Of a DNA stretch of 33,171 nt, positions 7,852-15,590 are shown piece after piece (position 1 is the first letter of the stretch; the number at the start of each line of letters is the position of its first letter). The stretch comes from an uncultured Parabacteroides sp. (GTDB lineage: Bacteria; Bacteroidota; Bacteroidia; Bacteroidales; Tannerellaceae). The DNA is taken from positions 1 to 33,171 of the forward strand of contig CAMQTD010000010.1 in the NCBI GenBank assembly GCA_947036995.1. The letters run 5' to 3'. Below the pieces are notes generated by a model. That model saw only the letters and a list, made by a program, of their open reading frames with translations. It made no database searches and was not told the origin of the DNA. The position numbers and the translations under genes were made by a program.

Positions 7852-7914
7852 AATGTGTCAACTTGCTAGTTAATGAATTTTCGTTAAGCTACATGTTGGC
7901 ACATTGCCTTTTTA
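7852..7914 (+). terminator. Hairpin between rpsB and tsf, possible attenuator
   Basis: AATGTGTCAAC (7852-7862) pairs with GTTGGCACATT (7895-7905) at 10 of 11 positions around a 32-base loop. GCC and five T follow. It sits 17 bases after rpsB and about 45 before tsf, so it may partly terminate transcription and set the S2:EF-Ts ratio. A processing or stability hairpin is the alternative. Confidence 0.45.
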
Positions 7915-7957
7915 TATGTATTCATATTTATAACTTTAAATAAAAGAGAAAAAAATT

Positions 7958-8782
7958 ATGGCAGTATCAATGGCTGATATTACCCACTTGCGTAAAATGA
8001 CAGGTGCTGGTATGATGGATTGTAAAAATGCGTTGACAGAAGCTAACAGCGACTTCGACACAGCAATGGAAATCATCCGTAAAAGAGGACAAGCTATCGC
8101 AGCTAAACGTTCTGATCGCGACGCGGCAGAAGGTTGTGTGTTAGCTCAAAGCAATGGCGATTTTGCTGCTGTTGTTGCATTGAAATGTGAAACAGACTTC
8201 GTAGCTAAGAACAGCGAATTCATGGGCTTAACTCAACTTATTCTTGATACAGCTATGGCTAACAAGCCTGCTACGACAGAAGAGTTATTGGCTATCGAAA
8301 TTGAAGGTCGTTCTATCCAAACTTTAATCACTGACCGTATTGGTGTTACTGGTGAGAAAATGGAGATCGGTTTTTACGAATTCGTTAACGGTGCTACAAC
8401 TGTTGCTTATATCCACCCAGGAAACAAACTAGGTACTATCGTTGCTTTCAACCAAGCTGACGTTTGTGCAACTGTTGCACGTGACATCGCTATGCAAGTA
8501 GCTGCTATGGCTCCTGTAGCTGTATGTGCTGCTGAAGTTTGCCCAGAGATCGTTGCTAAAGAACTTGCTATTGCAGCAGACAAAGCACGTGAAGCTGGTA
8601 AGCCAGAAAACTTGATTGATCGTATCGCTCAAGGTAGCCTTCAAAAATATTATCAAGAGAACACGTTACTTTCTCAATCTTTTGTGAAAGAGAACAAAAT
8701 GACAATTGATGAGTATTTGAAAAAACAAGATAAAGATCTTACTGTTGTTGGATTCAAGCGTGCAAACTTGAATGTTGAATAG
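7958..8782 (+). CDS. tsf: Translation elongation factor Ts
   Basis: Guanine nucleotide exchange factor that regenerates EF-Tu-GTP. It has 274 residues, near the typical length. The N-terminal UBA-like domain carries LRKMTGAGMMDCKNAL, the core contact motif CETDFVAKN lies near residue 80, and the coiled region AGKPENLIDRIAQGSLQKYY with an LLSQSFVKE segment follows. It ends the ribosomal protein block, as the usual rpsB partner, and is followed by a strong terminator. The ATG start lies after a purine-rich AAAAGAGAAAAAA stretch. Confidence 0.98.
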   Translation: MAVSMADITHLRKMTGAGMMDCKNALTEANSDFDTAMEIIRKRGQAIAAKRSDRDAAEGCVLAQSNGDFAAVVALKCETDFVAKNSEFMGLTQLILDTAMANKPATTEELLAIEIEGRSIQTLITDRIGVTGEKMEIGFYEFVNGATTVAYIHPGNKLGTIVAFNQADVCATVARDIAMQVAAMAPVAVCAAEVCPEIVAKELAIAADKAREAGKPENLIDRIAQGSLQKYYQENTLLSQSFVKENKMTIDEYLKKQDKDLTVVGFKRANLNVE

Positions 8783-8813
8783 TATTTGATTCTTTTTCTG
8801 TAAAGAAACATGT

Positions 8814-8853
8814 AAAAGGGCACACCTAAATTTATTAGGTGTGCCCTTTTTTT
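8814..8853 (+). terminator. Intrinsic terminator after tsf
   Basis: Arms AAAAGGGCACACCTAA (8814-8829) and TTAGGTGTGCCCTTTT (8835-8850) pair perfectly over 16 bases around a 5-base loop and run into a T-tract. It closes the ribosomal protein operon. Confidence 0.93.
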
Positions 8854-8939
8854 CTTTTAATATATGTATTCGATTGATTAAAACTCATTATTTTTTCTTT
8901 TTTTAGATGGTTAATTGCCCATTTATCGAACATTAACCT

Positions 8940-8947
8940 TATATTTG
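8940..8947 (+). promoter_or_regulatory. -7 promoter element for the glucokinase gene
   Basis: TATATTTG matches TAnnTTTG 39 bases before the ATG. A TTG at 8915-8917 sits slightly further upstream than ideal. Confidence 0.6.
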
Positions 8948-8986
8948 TTACACTTAAAAATATATTAACCATATAAAATTTAAATC

Positions 8987-9952
8987 ATGGATGAGCAGTA
9001 TGTTCTAGGTATCGATATAGGCGGTACTAACAGTGTTTTTGGCGTAGTTGATGCAAGAGGTAGTATCCTTTATAGTGGAGCTATTAAAACTGGGCAATAC
9101 ACTGAGATTAATGATTATGTAGCTGAATTATGCAAAGGCGTTAAGGTGATTATCGAATTAGCAGGTGGTATCGAATTATTCAGAGGTGTTGGTGTTGGTG
9201 CTCCAAACGGTAACTATTTTAGTGGTTGCATTGAGTTTGCTCCAAATCTTCCTTGGGAGGGTAAAATTCCTTTGGCTCAATTAATCAGCGACCAGTTAGA
9301 TGGTCTTCCTGTATCATTAACAAATGATGCGAATGCAGCTGCTATTGGTGAGATGACTTATGGTCTTGCTCGTGGCATGAAAGATTTTATCGTAATCACA
9401 CTTGGAACAGGTGTAGGTAGCGGTATTGTTGTGAATGGTACATTGGTTTATGGTCATGATGGTTTTGCAGGTGAGCTAGGCCACGTAATTGTGCGCAGAG
9501 GTGAAGGTGCTCGTCCTTGTGGTTGTGGTCGTAACGGTTGTTTAGAGGCTTATACTTCGGCAACAGGTGTGGCACGTACAGCACGTGAAATTTTAGAGAA
9601 GCGTACTGACGAAAGTTTGCTTCGTGGAATGCCAGCTGCAGATATTACATCGAAAGATGTGTACGATGCTGCTATCAAAGGTGATAAAATTGCATTGGAG
9701 ATTTTTGAATTTACAGGTGAGATGCTTGGAGAAGCATTTGCTGACTTTGTAGCATTCTCTAGCCCTGAGGCAATCATTCTTTTTGGTGGATTAACTAAAG
9801 CGGGTGATTTAATTATGGATCCTATTCAAAAGAGCATGGACAAAAACATGCTAAAAGTATTTGAAGGAAAAACTAAAGTACTTTTCTCTCAACTAAAAGA
9901 GAGCGATGCTGCCGTATTGGGTGCAAGTGCACTTGGTTGGGAAGCAAAATAA
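8987..9952 (+). CDS. ROK-family glucokinase
   Basis: A cytoplasmic ATP-dependent sugar kinase of the ROK family, probably phosphorylating glucose at C6. It has 321 residues. The phosphate-binding motif DIGGTN is at residues 10-15. The sugar and catalytic region LTNDANAAAIGE follows, then the second phosphate loop GTGVGSGIVV. The ROK zinc site is clear: GH near 164 and CGCGRNGCLE near 178-187. There is no N-terminal helix-turn-helix, so it is a kinase and not a ROK repressor. Substrate preference (glucose against other hexoses) cannot be read from sequence. It is a single-gene unit with its own promoter and a strong terminator. Confidence 0.92.
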   Translation: MDEQYVLGIDIGGTNSVFGVVDARGSILYSGAIKTGQYTEINDYVAELCKGVKVIIELAGGIELFRGVGVGAPNGNYFSGCIEFAPNLPWEGKIPLAQLISDQLDGLPVSLTNDANAAAIGEMTYGLARGMKDFIVITLGTGVGSGIVVNGTLVYGHDGFAGELGHVIVRRGEGARPCGCGRNGCLEAYTSATGVARTAREILEKRTDESLLRGMPAADITSKDVYDAAIKGDKIALEIFEFTGEMLGEAFADFVAFSSPEAIILFGGLTKAGDLIMDPIQKSMDKNMLKVFEGKTKVLFSQLKESDAAVLGASALGWEAK

Positions 9953-9980
9953 ATTTGATACATTCAATTTTGAAATATGT

Positions 9981-10022
9981 AACTCCACGATTGATTTTAA
10001 AAATCAATCGTGGAGTTTTTCT
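9981..10022 (+). terminator. Intrinsic terminator after the glucokinase gene
   Basis: AACTCCACGATTGATTTT (9981-9998) is perfectly complementary to 10000-10017, with the A/T centre forming the loop, followed by T residues. It separates the kinase gene from the Nudix gene. Confidence 0.93.
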
Positions 10023-10048
10023 GTATAATTAAATTAATCACCTAACAA

Positions 10049-10579
10049 ATGAAACATCCTTTATCTCAATTTCAATACTGCCCAATCTGCGGTGAGAAAA
10101 GTTTTGTTGCTGCAAACGAAAAAGCAAACAAATGTACTGCATGCAATTTTTTGTACTACTTTAATCCCTCGTCTGCGGTAGCGTGTTTTATTCGAAATAA
10201 AGCTGGTGAGCTACTGGTAGCACGCCGTGCATTCGACCCCGCTAAGGGAACGCTAGATTTACCTGGTGGCTTTGTTGATGCAAATGAATCACTCGAGGCA
10301 GCAGCCATCAGAGAAGTAAAAGAAGAAACAGGCTTGATCGTTTCGCATTGTAATTATCTTTTTTCTCTTCCTAACATTTATCCATTTGCTGGTTTTGAGG
10401 TGCAAACGGTCGATGCTTTTTTTGAATGTTTCGTAGATTCTTTTGAAAAAGTGAAGGCGATGGATGATGTTGCTGAAATTATAGCTACGCAACTTGATGC
10501 TTTAGAGGCTGCTGATTTTGGTTTAGATTCTGTTCGTAAAGCAGTAATGCAATATAAGGCGATGCATATTTCAGATTAA
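10049..10579 (+). CDS. Zinc-ribbon Nudix hydrolase
   Basis: A 176-residue Nudix pyrophosphohydrolase. The N-terminal zinc ribbon has Cys11, Cys14, Cys29 and Cys32 (CPIC...CTAC). The Nudix box runs from about residue 74 to 96 as GFVDANESLEAAAIREVKEE plus TGL, and the glycine, glutamate, REVxEE and TG positions are all intact. The layout (ribbon plus Nudix) is shared with NudC-like NADH or capped-RNA pyrophosphatases and with several unassigned ADP-sugar hydrolases. It lacks the NudC N-terminal domain and its length is too short for NudC. The substrate is therefore unknown. Confidence 0.88.
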   Translation: MKHPLSQFQYCPICGEKSFVAANEKANKCTACNFLYYFNPSSAVACFIRNKAGELLVARRAFDPAKGTLDLPGGFVDANESLEAAAIREVKEETGLIVSHCNYLFSLPNIYPFAGFEVQTVDAFFECFVDSFEKVKAMDDVAEIIATQLDALEAADFGLDSVRKAVMQYKAMHISD

Positions 10580-10627
10580 CAAACTATTTTTTATATTTTA
10601 TAGACCTTTTATTTCCAGCGGTTTCGT

Positions 10628-10635
10628 TATCTTTG
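10628..10635 (+). promoter_or_regulatory. -7 promoter element for the TPR/barrel unit
   Basis: TATCTTTG matches TAnnTTTG, with a T-rich stretch at about -33 (10607-10610). The predicted leader is about 50 bases. Confidence 0.6.
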
Positions 10636-10691
10636 TACGTTAAAAATGTAGGATTTCAATATGTGATCCTAATAATAAAAAAGAACAAGTA

Positions 10692-13691
10692 ATGAAAAGA
10701 ATACTTATTCCGCTGTGCCTTGTAGTTGGTGCACAATTTACTGATGCGCAGAGATCATACCAATTTGACTCTGTCAATCGTCTGTTTAATGAAGGGAAGG
10801 AGCTATTTGTTTTAAAAAACTATGCTGGATGCATGGATAAAATGGAAGCTTACAGGGGTGTATCTACGGATACTGATTTGATACAAGAGGCAGACTATCT
10901 GTTAGCTTGTTCGGCATATGAGCAAAATCTCCCGAGTTCAATTGATGGGTTAAAATCTTTTTTAGATCAATACCCTGATACACACCATGCAGCTATAGTT
11001 CATTACTTAATCGGTTCGGCTTATTTCTCTAAAGAGGACTATCCTAGAGCGTTGCATTATTTTAATCAATCCAATCTTGATCGATTGAGTTTGGAAAATC
11101 AAGAGGCCTATACATTTAGGCTTGCTTATGCGTTACTTAAAACTGACGAATTAGATAAAGCACGTCATTATTTTACATTGCTTCAGAATATTGGAACAAC
11201 GTACAATCAGGATGCAACCTACTATCTTGCCTATATAGACTATGCTACAGGAAAATATGATGATGCGTTGGAGCAATTTATCAAACTTAAAAACAATCCT
11301 GAATTAGCTGAGAAGTCTAAATACTATATTACCCAGATTTATTTTATTCAACATAAATATAACAAGGTTATCCAAACAGGAGAAGCGCTGTTAAGCGATT
11401 ATCCTAACAATGCTAACAATGCCGAAATTTATCGCATTGTTGGAAACTCATACTACAATCAAGGAAATCAGAGCAAAGCGTTGGCAATGCTAAGTGATTA
11501 TGTTGAATCGGCAGATAAGCCGCTTCGCTCAGATCTATACATACTCGGTGTTTGTCAATTTAATGCTGGAACATATCGCGAGGCTATCGGATCTCTAGGA
11601 CAAACAGTACTGCTTGACGATCCTGTTACACAGAGTGCTTATCTCTATTTAGGACAAGCATATCTCAAAGTTGGTGATAAAAACAATGCGCGCATGTCTT
11701 TCGAAAATGCAGCGAAAAGCAACTTTGATAGAGAAATGAAAGAAACAGCACTTTATAATTATGCATTGCTAATTCATCAAACCTCTTTTACTGGCTTTGG
11801 TGAGTCTGTATCGTTGTTCGAATCTTTTTTAAATGATTTTCCACAATCTAAATATACAGATCGTGTGAACAGTTATTTATTAGAGGTGTATATGACTACA
11901 AAGAATTATAAAGCTGCGCTTACGTCGATCAATAAAATTAAGCGTCCAAGCAATAAAATATTAGAAGCCAAACAAGGTATACTATTCCAATTAGGTACAC
12001 AAGCCTTTACGAATATAGCTTTACCAGAAGCAATAACACTGTTTGATAAAGCGATTGCGCTGCCAGCTTACAATAAAGAGGCTCGCAACGAATCTTATTT
12101 CTGGCGCGCCGAATCTAATTACCGTTTGGGTGAGTACACCAAAGCTGTAACAGATTACCGTGCGTATATTAACAATGCAGGCAGAGCGACTCCAGCGATG
12201 CATGCTTTGGCACTATATAACTTAGGATATTCTTATTTTAAGCTACACCAATACAGCGAGGCATTGAACTTTTTCAAACAATATGCAGCCGTAGAGAGTA
12301 ATCAGCAAGCTCCAGCTTTAGCAGATGCTTATAATCGTATTGGCGATTGCTTATTTTATAACCGTCAGTTTGCTTTAGCAGAAGAGAATTATACGCGTGC
12401 GGCACAATTGAGTCCGTCTGCCGCTGATTATTCTGTTTATCAAAAGGCATATGTACTCGGCTTACAAAAAGACTATAAGGGGAAAATCAATATCCTAGAT
12501 AAATTAATTACAAACTATCCAAACTCTCAATATGTAGATGATGCATTGTTTGAAAAGGGACGTTCGTATGTATTGCTCGAAAATGGAACAGGTGCAGCAA
12601 AAGCATTTAATCAATTAGCAAAAAATCATCCACAATCGCCTTTGGCACGTAAAGCAGGTATTCAATTAGGATTACTCTTCTTTAACGACAATCAATTGGA
12701 TAAGGCTATCACATCGTACAAGCGCGTAATTGATAATTACCCAGGTAGTCAAGAAGCTAAAACAGCACTACAAGACTTGAAATCGGTTTATGTAGAGTTG
12801 AATGATATCAATACATTTGCTACGTATGCAAACTCGTTGGGTGGAAATGTTCGTTTCGAAGTTTCGGAGCAAGACTCTCTAACCTATATGGCAGCTGAAA
12901 AACAGTTTATGCGTGGCGAAAACGGTGCTGCTCGTAAGAGTTTAGTTGGTTATCTCCAAGCATTCCCACAAGGAGCTTTCAGTGTAGATGCAAACTATTA
13001 TTTAGCAAGTATCGCCTTTAACAACAAAGAGCATGCAGAGGCATTACGCCTATTTGATTTAGTTGTTGCGAGTGGACACACTAAATTTACCGAAGATGCT
13101 TTAGCTAGAAAAGCAGAAATCCAGTACCTACAGAAAGAATATGCCGAAGCATTGAAAACATTCAAGCAACTTTTAGCTGTAGCACAGACTCCTTCAAACC
13201 AAGAAGCTGCGCGCTTAGGTTTAATGCGTTGTGCACAATTAACAGCTAACCATGCCGAAGCAATTGAAGCTGCAACAGAACTGCTTAATGCTGCTAAACT
13301 ATCTCCAGAGGTGAAGCGCGAAGCACACTATAACCGGGCAAAAGCTTATATTGCATTGAAGCAACCAAACAAAGCTTATGCCGATTTAAAATTACTGTCG
13401 AGCGATACACGTACAGTACACGGTGCTGAAGCTAAATACCTTTTAGCACAGATATTCTTTAACTCAAAAGAGAGCGATAAGGCAGAAAAAGAGTTGATGA
13501 ATTTTATCGAAAACGGAACACCTCATCAATATTGGTTAGCCCGTGGATTTATTCTATTGGCAGATATTTACATTGCTAAGCAAGATGATTTCCAAGCGCG
13601 TCAATACCTTGTTAGTTTGCAAAACAACTACAAAGCAAAAGATGATATTGCTGCTATGATTGAAGATAGATTGGGTAAATTAAAGAAATAA
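10692..13691 (+). CDS. Large exported tetratricopeptide-repeat protein
   Basis: A 999-residue protein with a signal peptide (MKRILIPLCLVVGAQFTDAQ, cleavage near residue 18-20) and then almost continuous tetratricopeptide repeats to the C-terminus. Typical repeat words are ALHYFNQSNLD, AIGSLGQTV, ALNFFKQYA, AITSYKRVIDNYP and ALRLFDLVVASG. Several units have the longer TolA-binding/YbgF-like form with a YP or FP turn. No enzyme domain is visible. It should lie in the periplasm or on the inner face of the outer membrane, acting as a scaffold. The next gene, an outer-membrane barrel, starts 13 bases later, so the two are co-transcribed and probably work together. Function is not known to me. Confidence 0.88.
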   Translation: MKRILIPLCLVVGAQFTDAQRSYQFDSVNRLFNEGKELFVLKNYAGCMDKMEAYRGVSTDTDLIQEADYLLACSAYEQNLPSSIDGLKSFLDQYPDTHHAAIVHYLIGSAYFSKEDYPRALHYFNQSNLDRLSLENQEAYTFRLAYALLKTDELDKARHYFTLLQNIGTTYNQDATYYLAYIDYATGKYDDALEQFIKLKNNPELAEKSKYYITQIYFIQHKYNKVIQTGEALLSDYPNNANNAEIYRIVGNSYYNQGNQSKALAMLSDYVESADKPLRSDLYILGVCQFNAGTYREAIGSLGQTVLLDDPVTQSAYLYLGQAYLKVGDKNNARMSFENAAKSNFDREMKETALYNYALLIHQTSFTGFGESVSLFESFLNDFPQSKYTDRVNSYLLEVYMTTKNYKAALTSINKIKRPSNKILEAKQGILFQLGTQAFTNIALPEAITLFDKAIALPAYNKEARNESYFWRAESNYRLGEYTKAVTDYRAYINNAGRATPAMHALALYNLGYSYFKLHQYSEALNFFKQYAAVESNQQAPALADAYNRIGDCLFYNRQFALAEENYTRAAQLSPSAADYSVYQKAYVLGLQKDYKGKINILDKLITNYPNSQYVDDALFEKGRSYVLLENGTGAAKAFNQLAKNHPQSPLARKAGIQLGLLFFNDNQLDKAITSYKRVIDNYPGSQEAKTALQDLKSVYVELNDINTFATYANSLGGNVRFEVSEQDSLTYMAAEKQFMRGENGAARKSLVGYLQAFPQGAFSVDANYYLASIAFNNKEHAEALRLFDLVVASGHTKFTEDALARKAEIQYLQKEYAEALKTFKQLLAVAQTPSNQEAARLGLMRCAQLTANHAEAIEAATELLNAAKLSPEVKREAHYNRAKAYIALKQPNKAYADLKLLSSDTRTVHGAEAKYLLAQIFFNSKESDKAEKELMNFIENGTPHQYWLARGFILLADIYIAKQDDFQARQYLVSLQNNYKAKDDIAAMIEDRLGKLKK

Positions 13692-13704
13692 GGAGCATAA
13701 TATA

Positions 13705-15456
13705 ATGAATACAAATAGAATAAAGTTAGGCGTAAAATCGTTTTGTATGCTTGCGCTAACTGTCGCTTCGACACAGGTACATGCACAGCAAGACACTGCA
13801 ACCGTAAAGAGTGTAAACCGTGAGATGACGCTCGAACGTGAGTATGATCCTACGGTGCAAGATGCATCTAAGATCAATACACTACCCGTAGTAAAAGAAC
13901 CTTCGGTACGTAAAATGCCTATTAATTATGCCAACTTCGCATCGGCAGTAGAACCTAAAAACGAACTTAATTTATTAAGTTCGGGAGATTTAATGACGCC
14001 AATAGCGTTTAGTGACAAACGTGGTTACTTTAATTTCGGTATCGGTACCTACCTAAATATAAATGGCGATTTAGGCTACCATATATTGAATACTGAGAAA
14101 GATAAGTTAGGTATTTATTTCTCGCATCGTTCAACAAATGGAGAGATCGAAAGCGTACAAACAGGCATAGACTCAAAAGCAAAACTGAATGATAACCTTG
14201 GCGGTATTAATTACAAACATGAATTTGATGCTTTAGCCCTTAAGCTAGCTACAAATTATGGTTACACTTCGTATAATTATTACGGGAGTTTTCCGTCTGA
14301 CCGACCAGCACAGACCCCTTGGGGAGATAAAAATCAAGTAAATAAACAGTTCTTTATTGCTGCAGGAGTTGAATCTGCAAGAGAAGAGGGTTTTAATTAT
14401 TTGTTAGACCTAGACTATCGTAATTTCTCACGTAAATACGGTGCAGACTCAATAATTGATGGTATAAAAGAGCATGCCATAGGAATGAAGCTTGATTTGA
14501 ATGCATCATTTGCAGGAGATAATACAGTGGGTTTGCAGATTTTAGCAGAAAATCTATCTTACACACTTCCAACAGAAGGAAAAGAGTTTTTCCATAATTT
14601 TGACAGCCGTTCCGCAATTACGCTGAATCCTTATTTTGCAAAACAAGGTGTTAATTGGAACCTTTTAATAGGTGCAAATGTAATGATTGATATGGGTACA
14701 GATACCAAACTATTTGCATCTCCAAATATTAAATTTGATGCAACCATTGCTGATGCAACTGTTTTTTATGCCAACCTATTGGGTGATGCGAAATTAAACA
14801 GTGCTTACCAAATGTCTTTGGAGAATCGTTATATAAATCCAGCAGTAGGCGTTAATGCATCACGTACATGGATGGATGCTATTATCGGTATTAAATCTGG
14901 TATTGCTCCGAGCTTTTGGTTTGATGTGTTTGCAGGTTATAAAGCAACAGACGAAGATCATTTTTATGTTCCTCACATTATTTCGAATGGTGTTTATGAT
15001 AATACAATTGATTTAACTTATGCTAATTCTCGCAAATTCTTTGCAGGGGTGAATCTTAAATACAGTTACCAACAACTATTTAATATCTCTCTAAAAGGAG
15101 TTTATAATGGTTGGAGTGCAACCGATTCTGAGCTGATAGGTGCTGTTCTACCACCCTTTAAAGCATACAACAGACCCTCTTTTGAATTGAATGCAGGTGT
15201 TGAAGTAAACCCAATGAAAAACCTATCATTCTTGGTAGACTATAATTTAGGTGCTGGACGTTATGCGCTACTAGAAGGTAAGAATATTTCGATGAATAAC
15301 ATCAACGAACTTAACCTGAAAGGAACATATACCTTTAATAAAACCATCGGTGTATATGCACATTTAAATAACCTATTGTTCCAAAAATACGACCTGTATT
15401 ATGGATACGCTTCGCAAGGATTTAATGCAATGGCAGGGGTAAATATTAACTTCTAA
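13705..15456 (+). CDS. Outer-membrane beta-barrel protein, TonB-receptor-like without plug
   Basis: A 583-residue exported protein. A signal peptide ends near VHAQQ (about residue 28). A segment rich in charged residues follows, then alternating amphipathic strands with aromatic girdles to the end. The last residues, MAGVNINF, end in Phe, the usual C-terminal signal for the BAM machinery. It resembles the barrel half of TonB-dependent receptors but has no room for a complete plug and no clear TonB box. The N-terminal DPTVQDASKI region may be periplasmic. Coupling with the TPR gene suggests a partner complex. A strong terminator follows. The transported or bound ligand is unknown. Confidence 0.8.
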   Translation: MNTNRIKLGVKSFCMLALTVASTQVHAQQDTATVKSVNREMTLEREYDPTVQDASKINTLPVVKEPSVRKMPINYANFASAVEPKNELNLLSSGDLMTPIAFSDKRGYFNFGIGTYLNINGDLGYHILNTEKDKLGIYFSHRSTNGEIESVQTGIDSKAKLNDNLGGINYKHEFDALALKLATNYGYTSYNYYGSFPSDRPAQTPWGDKNQVNKQFFIAAGVESAREEGFNYLLDLDYRNFSRKYGADSIIDGIKEHAIGMKLDLNASFAGDNTVGLQILAENLSYTLPTEGKEFFHNFDSRSAITLNPYFAKQGVNWNLLIGANVMIDMGTDTKLFASPNIKFDATIADATVFYANLLGDAKLNSAYQMSLENRYINPAVGVNASRTWMDAIIGIKSGIAPSFWFDVFAGYKATDEDHFYVPHIISNGVYDNTIDLTYANSRKFFAGVNLKYSYQQLFNISLKGVYNGWSATDSELIGAVLPPFKAYNRPSFELNAGVEVNPMKNLSFLVDYNLGAGRYALLEGKNISMNNINELNLKGTYTFNKTIGVYAHLNNLLFQKYDLYYGYASQGFNAMAGVNINF

Positions 15457-15478
15457 GATTAGAATACACATTAATATA

Positions 15479-15521
15479 ATGCAATATAGAACGAACAAAC
15501 GTTCTATATTGCATTTTTTTT
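15479..15521 (+). terminator. Intrinsic terminator after the TPR/barrel unit
   Basis: ATGCAATATAGAACG (15479-15493) pairs perfectly with CGTTCTATATTGCAT (15500-15514) around a 6-base loop, followed by eight T. Confidence 0.93.
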
Positions 15522-15531
15522 GTTTGAACGG

Positions 15532-15561
15532 TTGCTTTGTGGATTTTATTATCTAAGTTTG
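15532..15561 (+). promoter_or_regulatory. Promoter of topA
   Basis: TTG at 15532-15534 and TAAGTTTG at 15554-15561 are separated by 19 bases, matching both halves of the Bacteroidetes housekeeping promoter. It lies 29 bases before topA. Confidence 0.75.
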
Positions 15562-15590
15562 CACTTGATTTGAAACGGAATATATAAGGT

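Noticed and set aside
7484-7861. Minus-strand ORFs opposite the end of rpsB
   Set aside because: Antisense shadows of the low-complexity S2 extension with no independent evidence.
8987-9952. ROK-family transcriptional repressor
   Set aside because: There is no N-terminal helix-turn-helix and the kinase motifs are complete.
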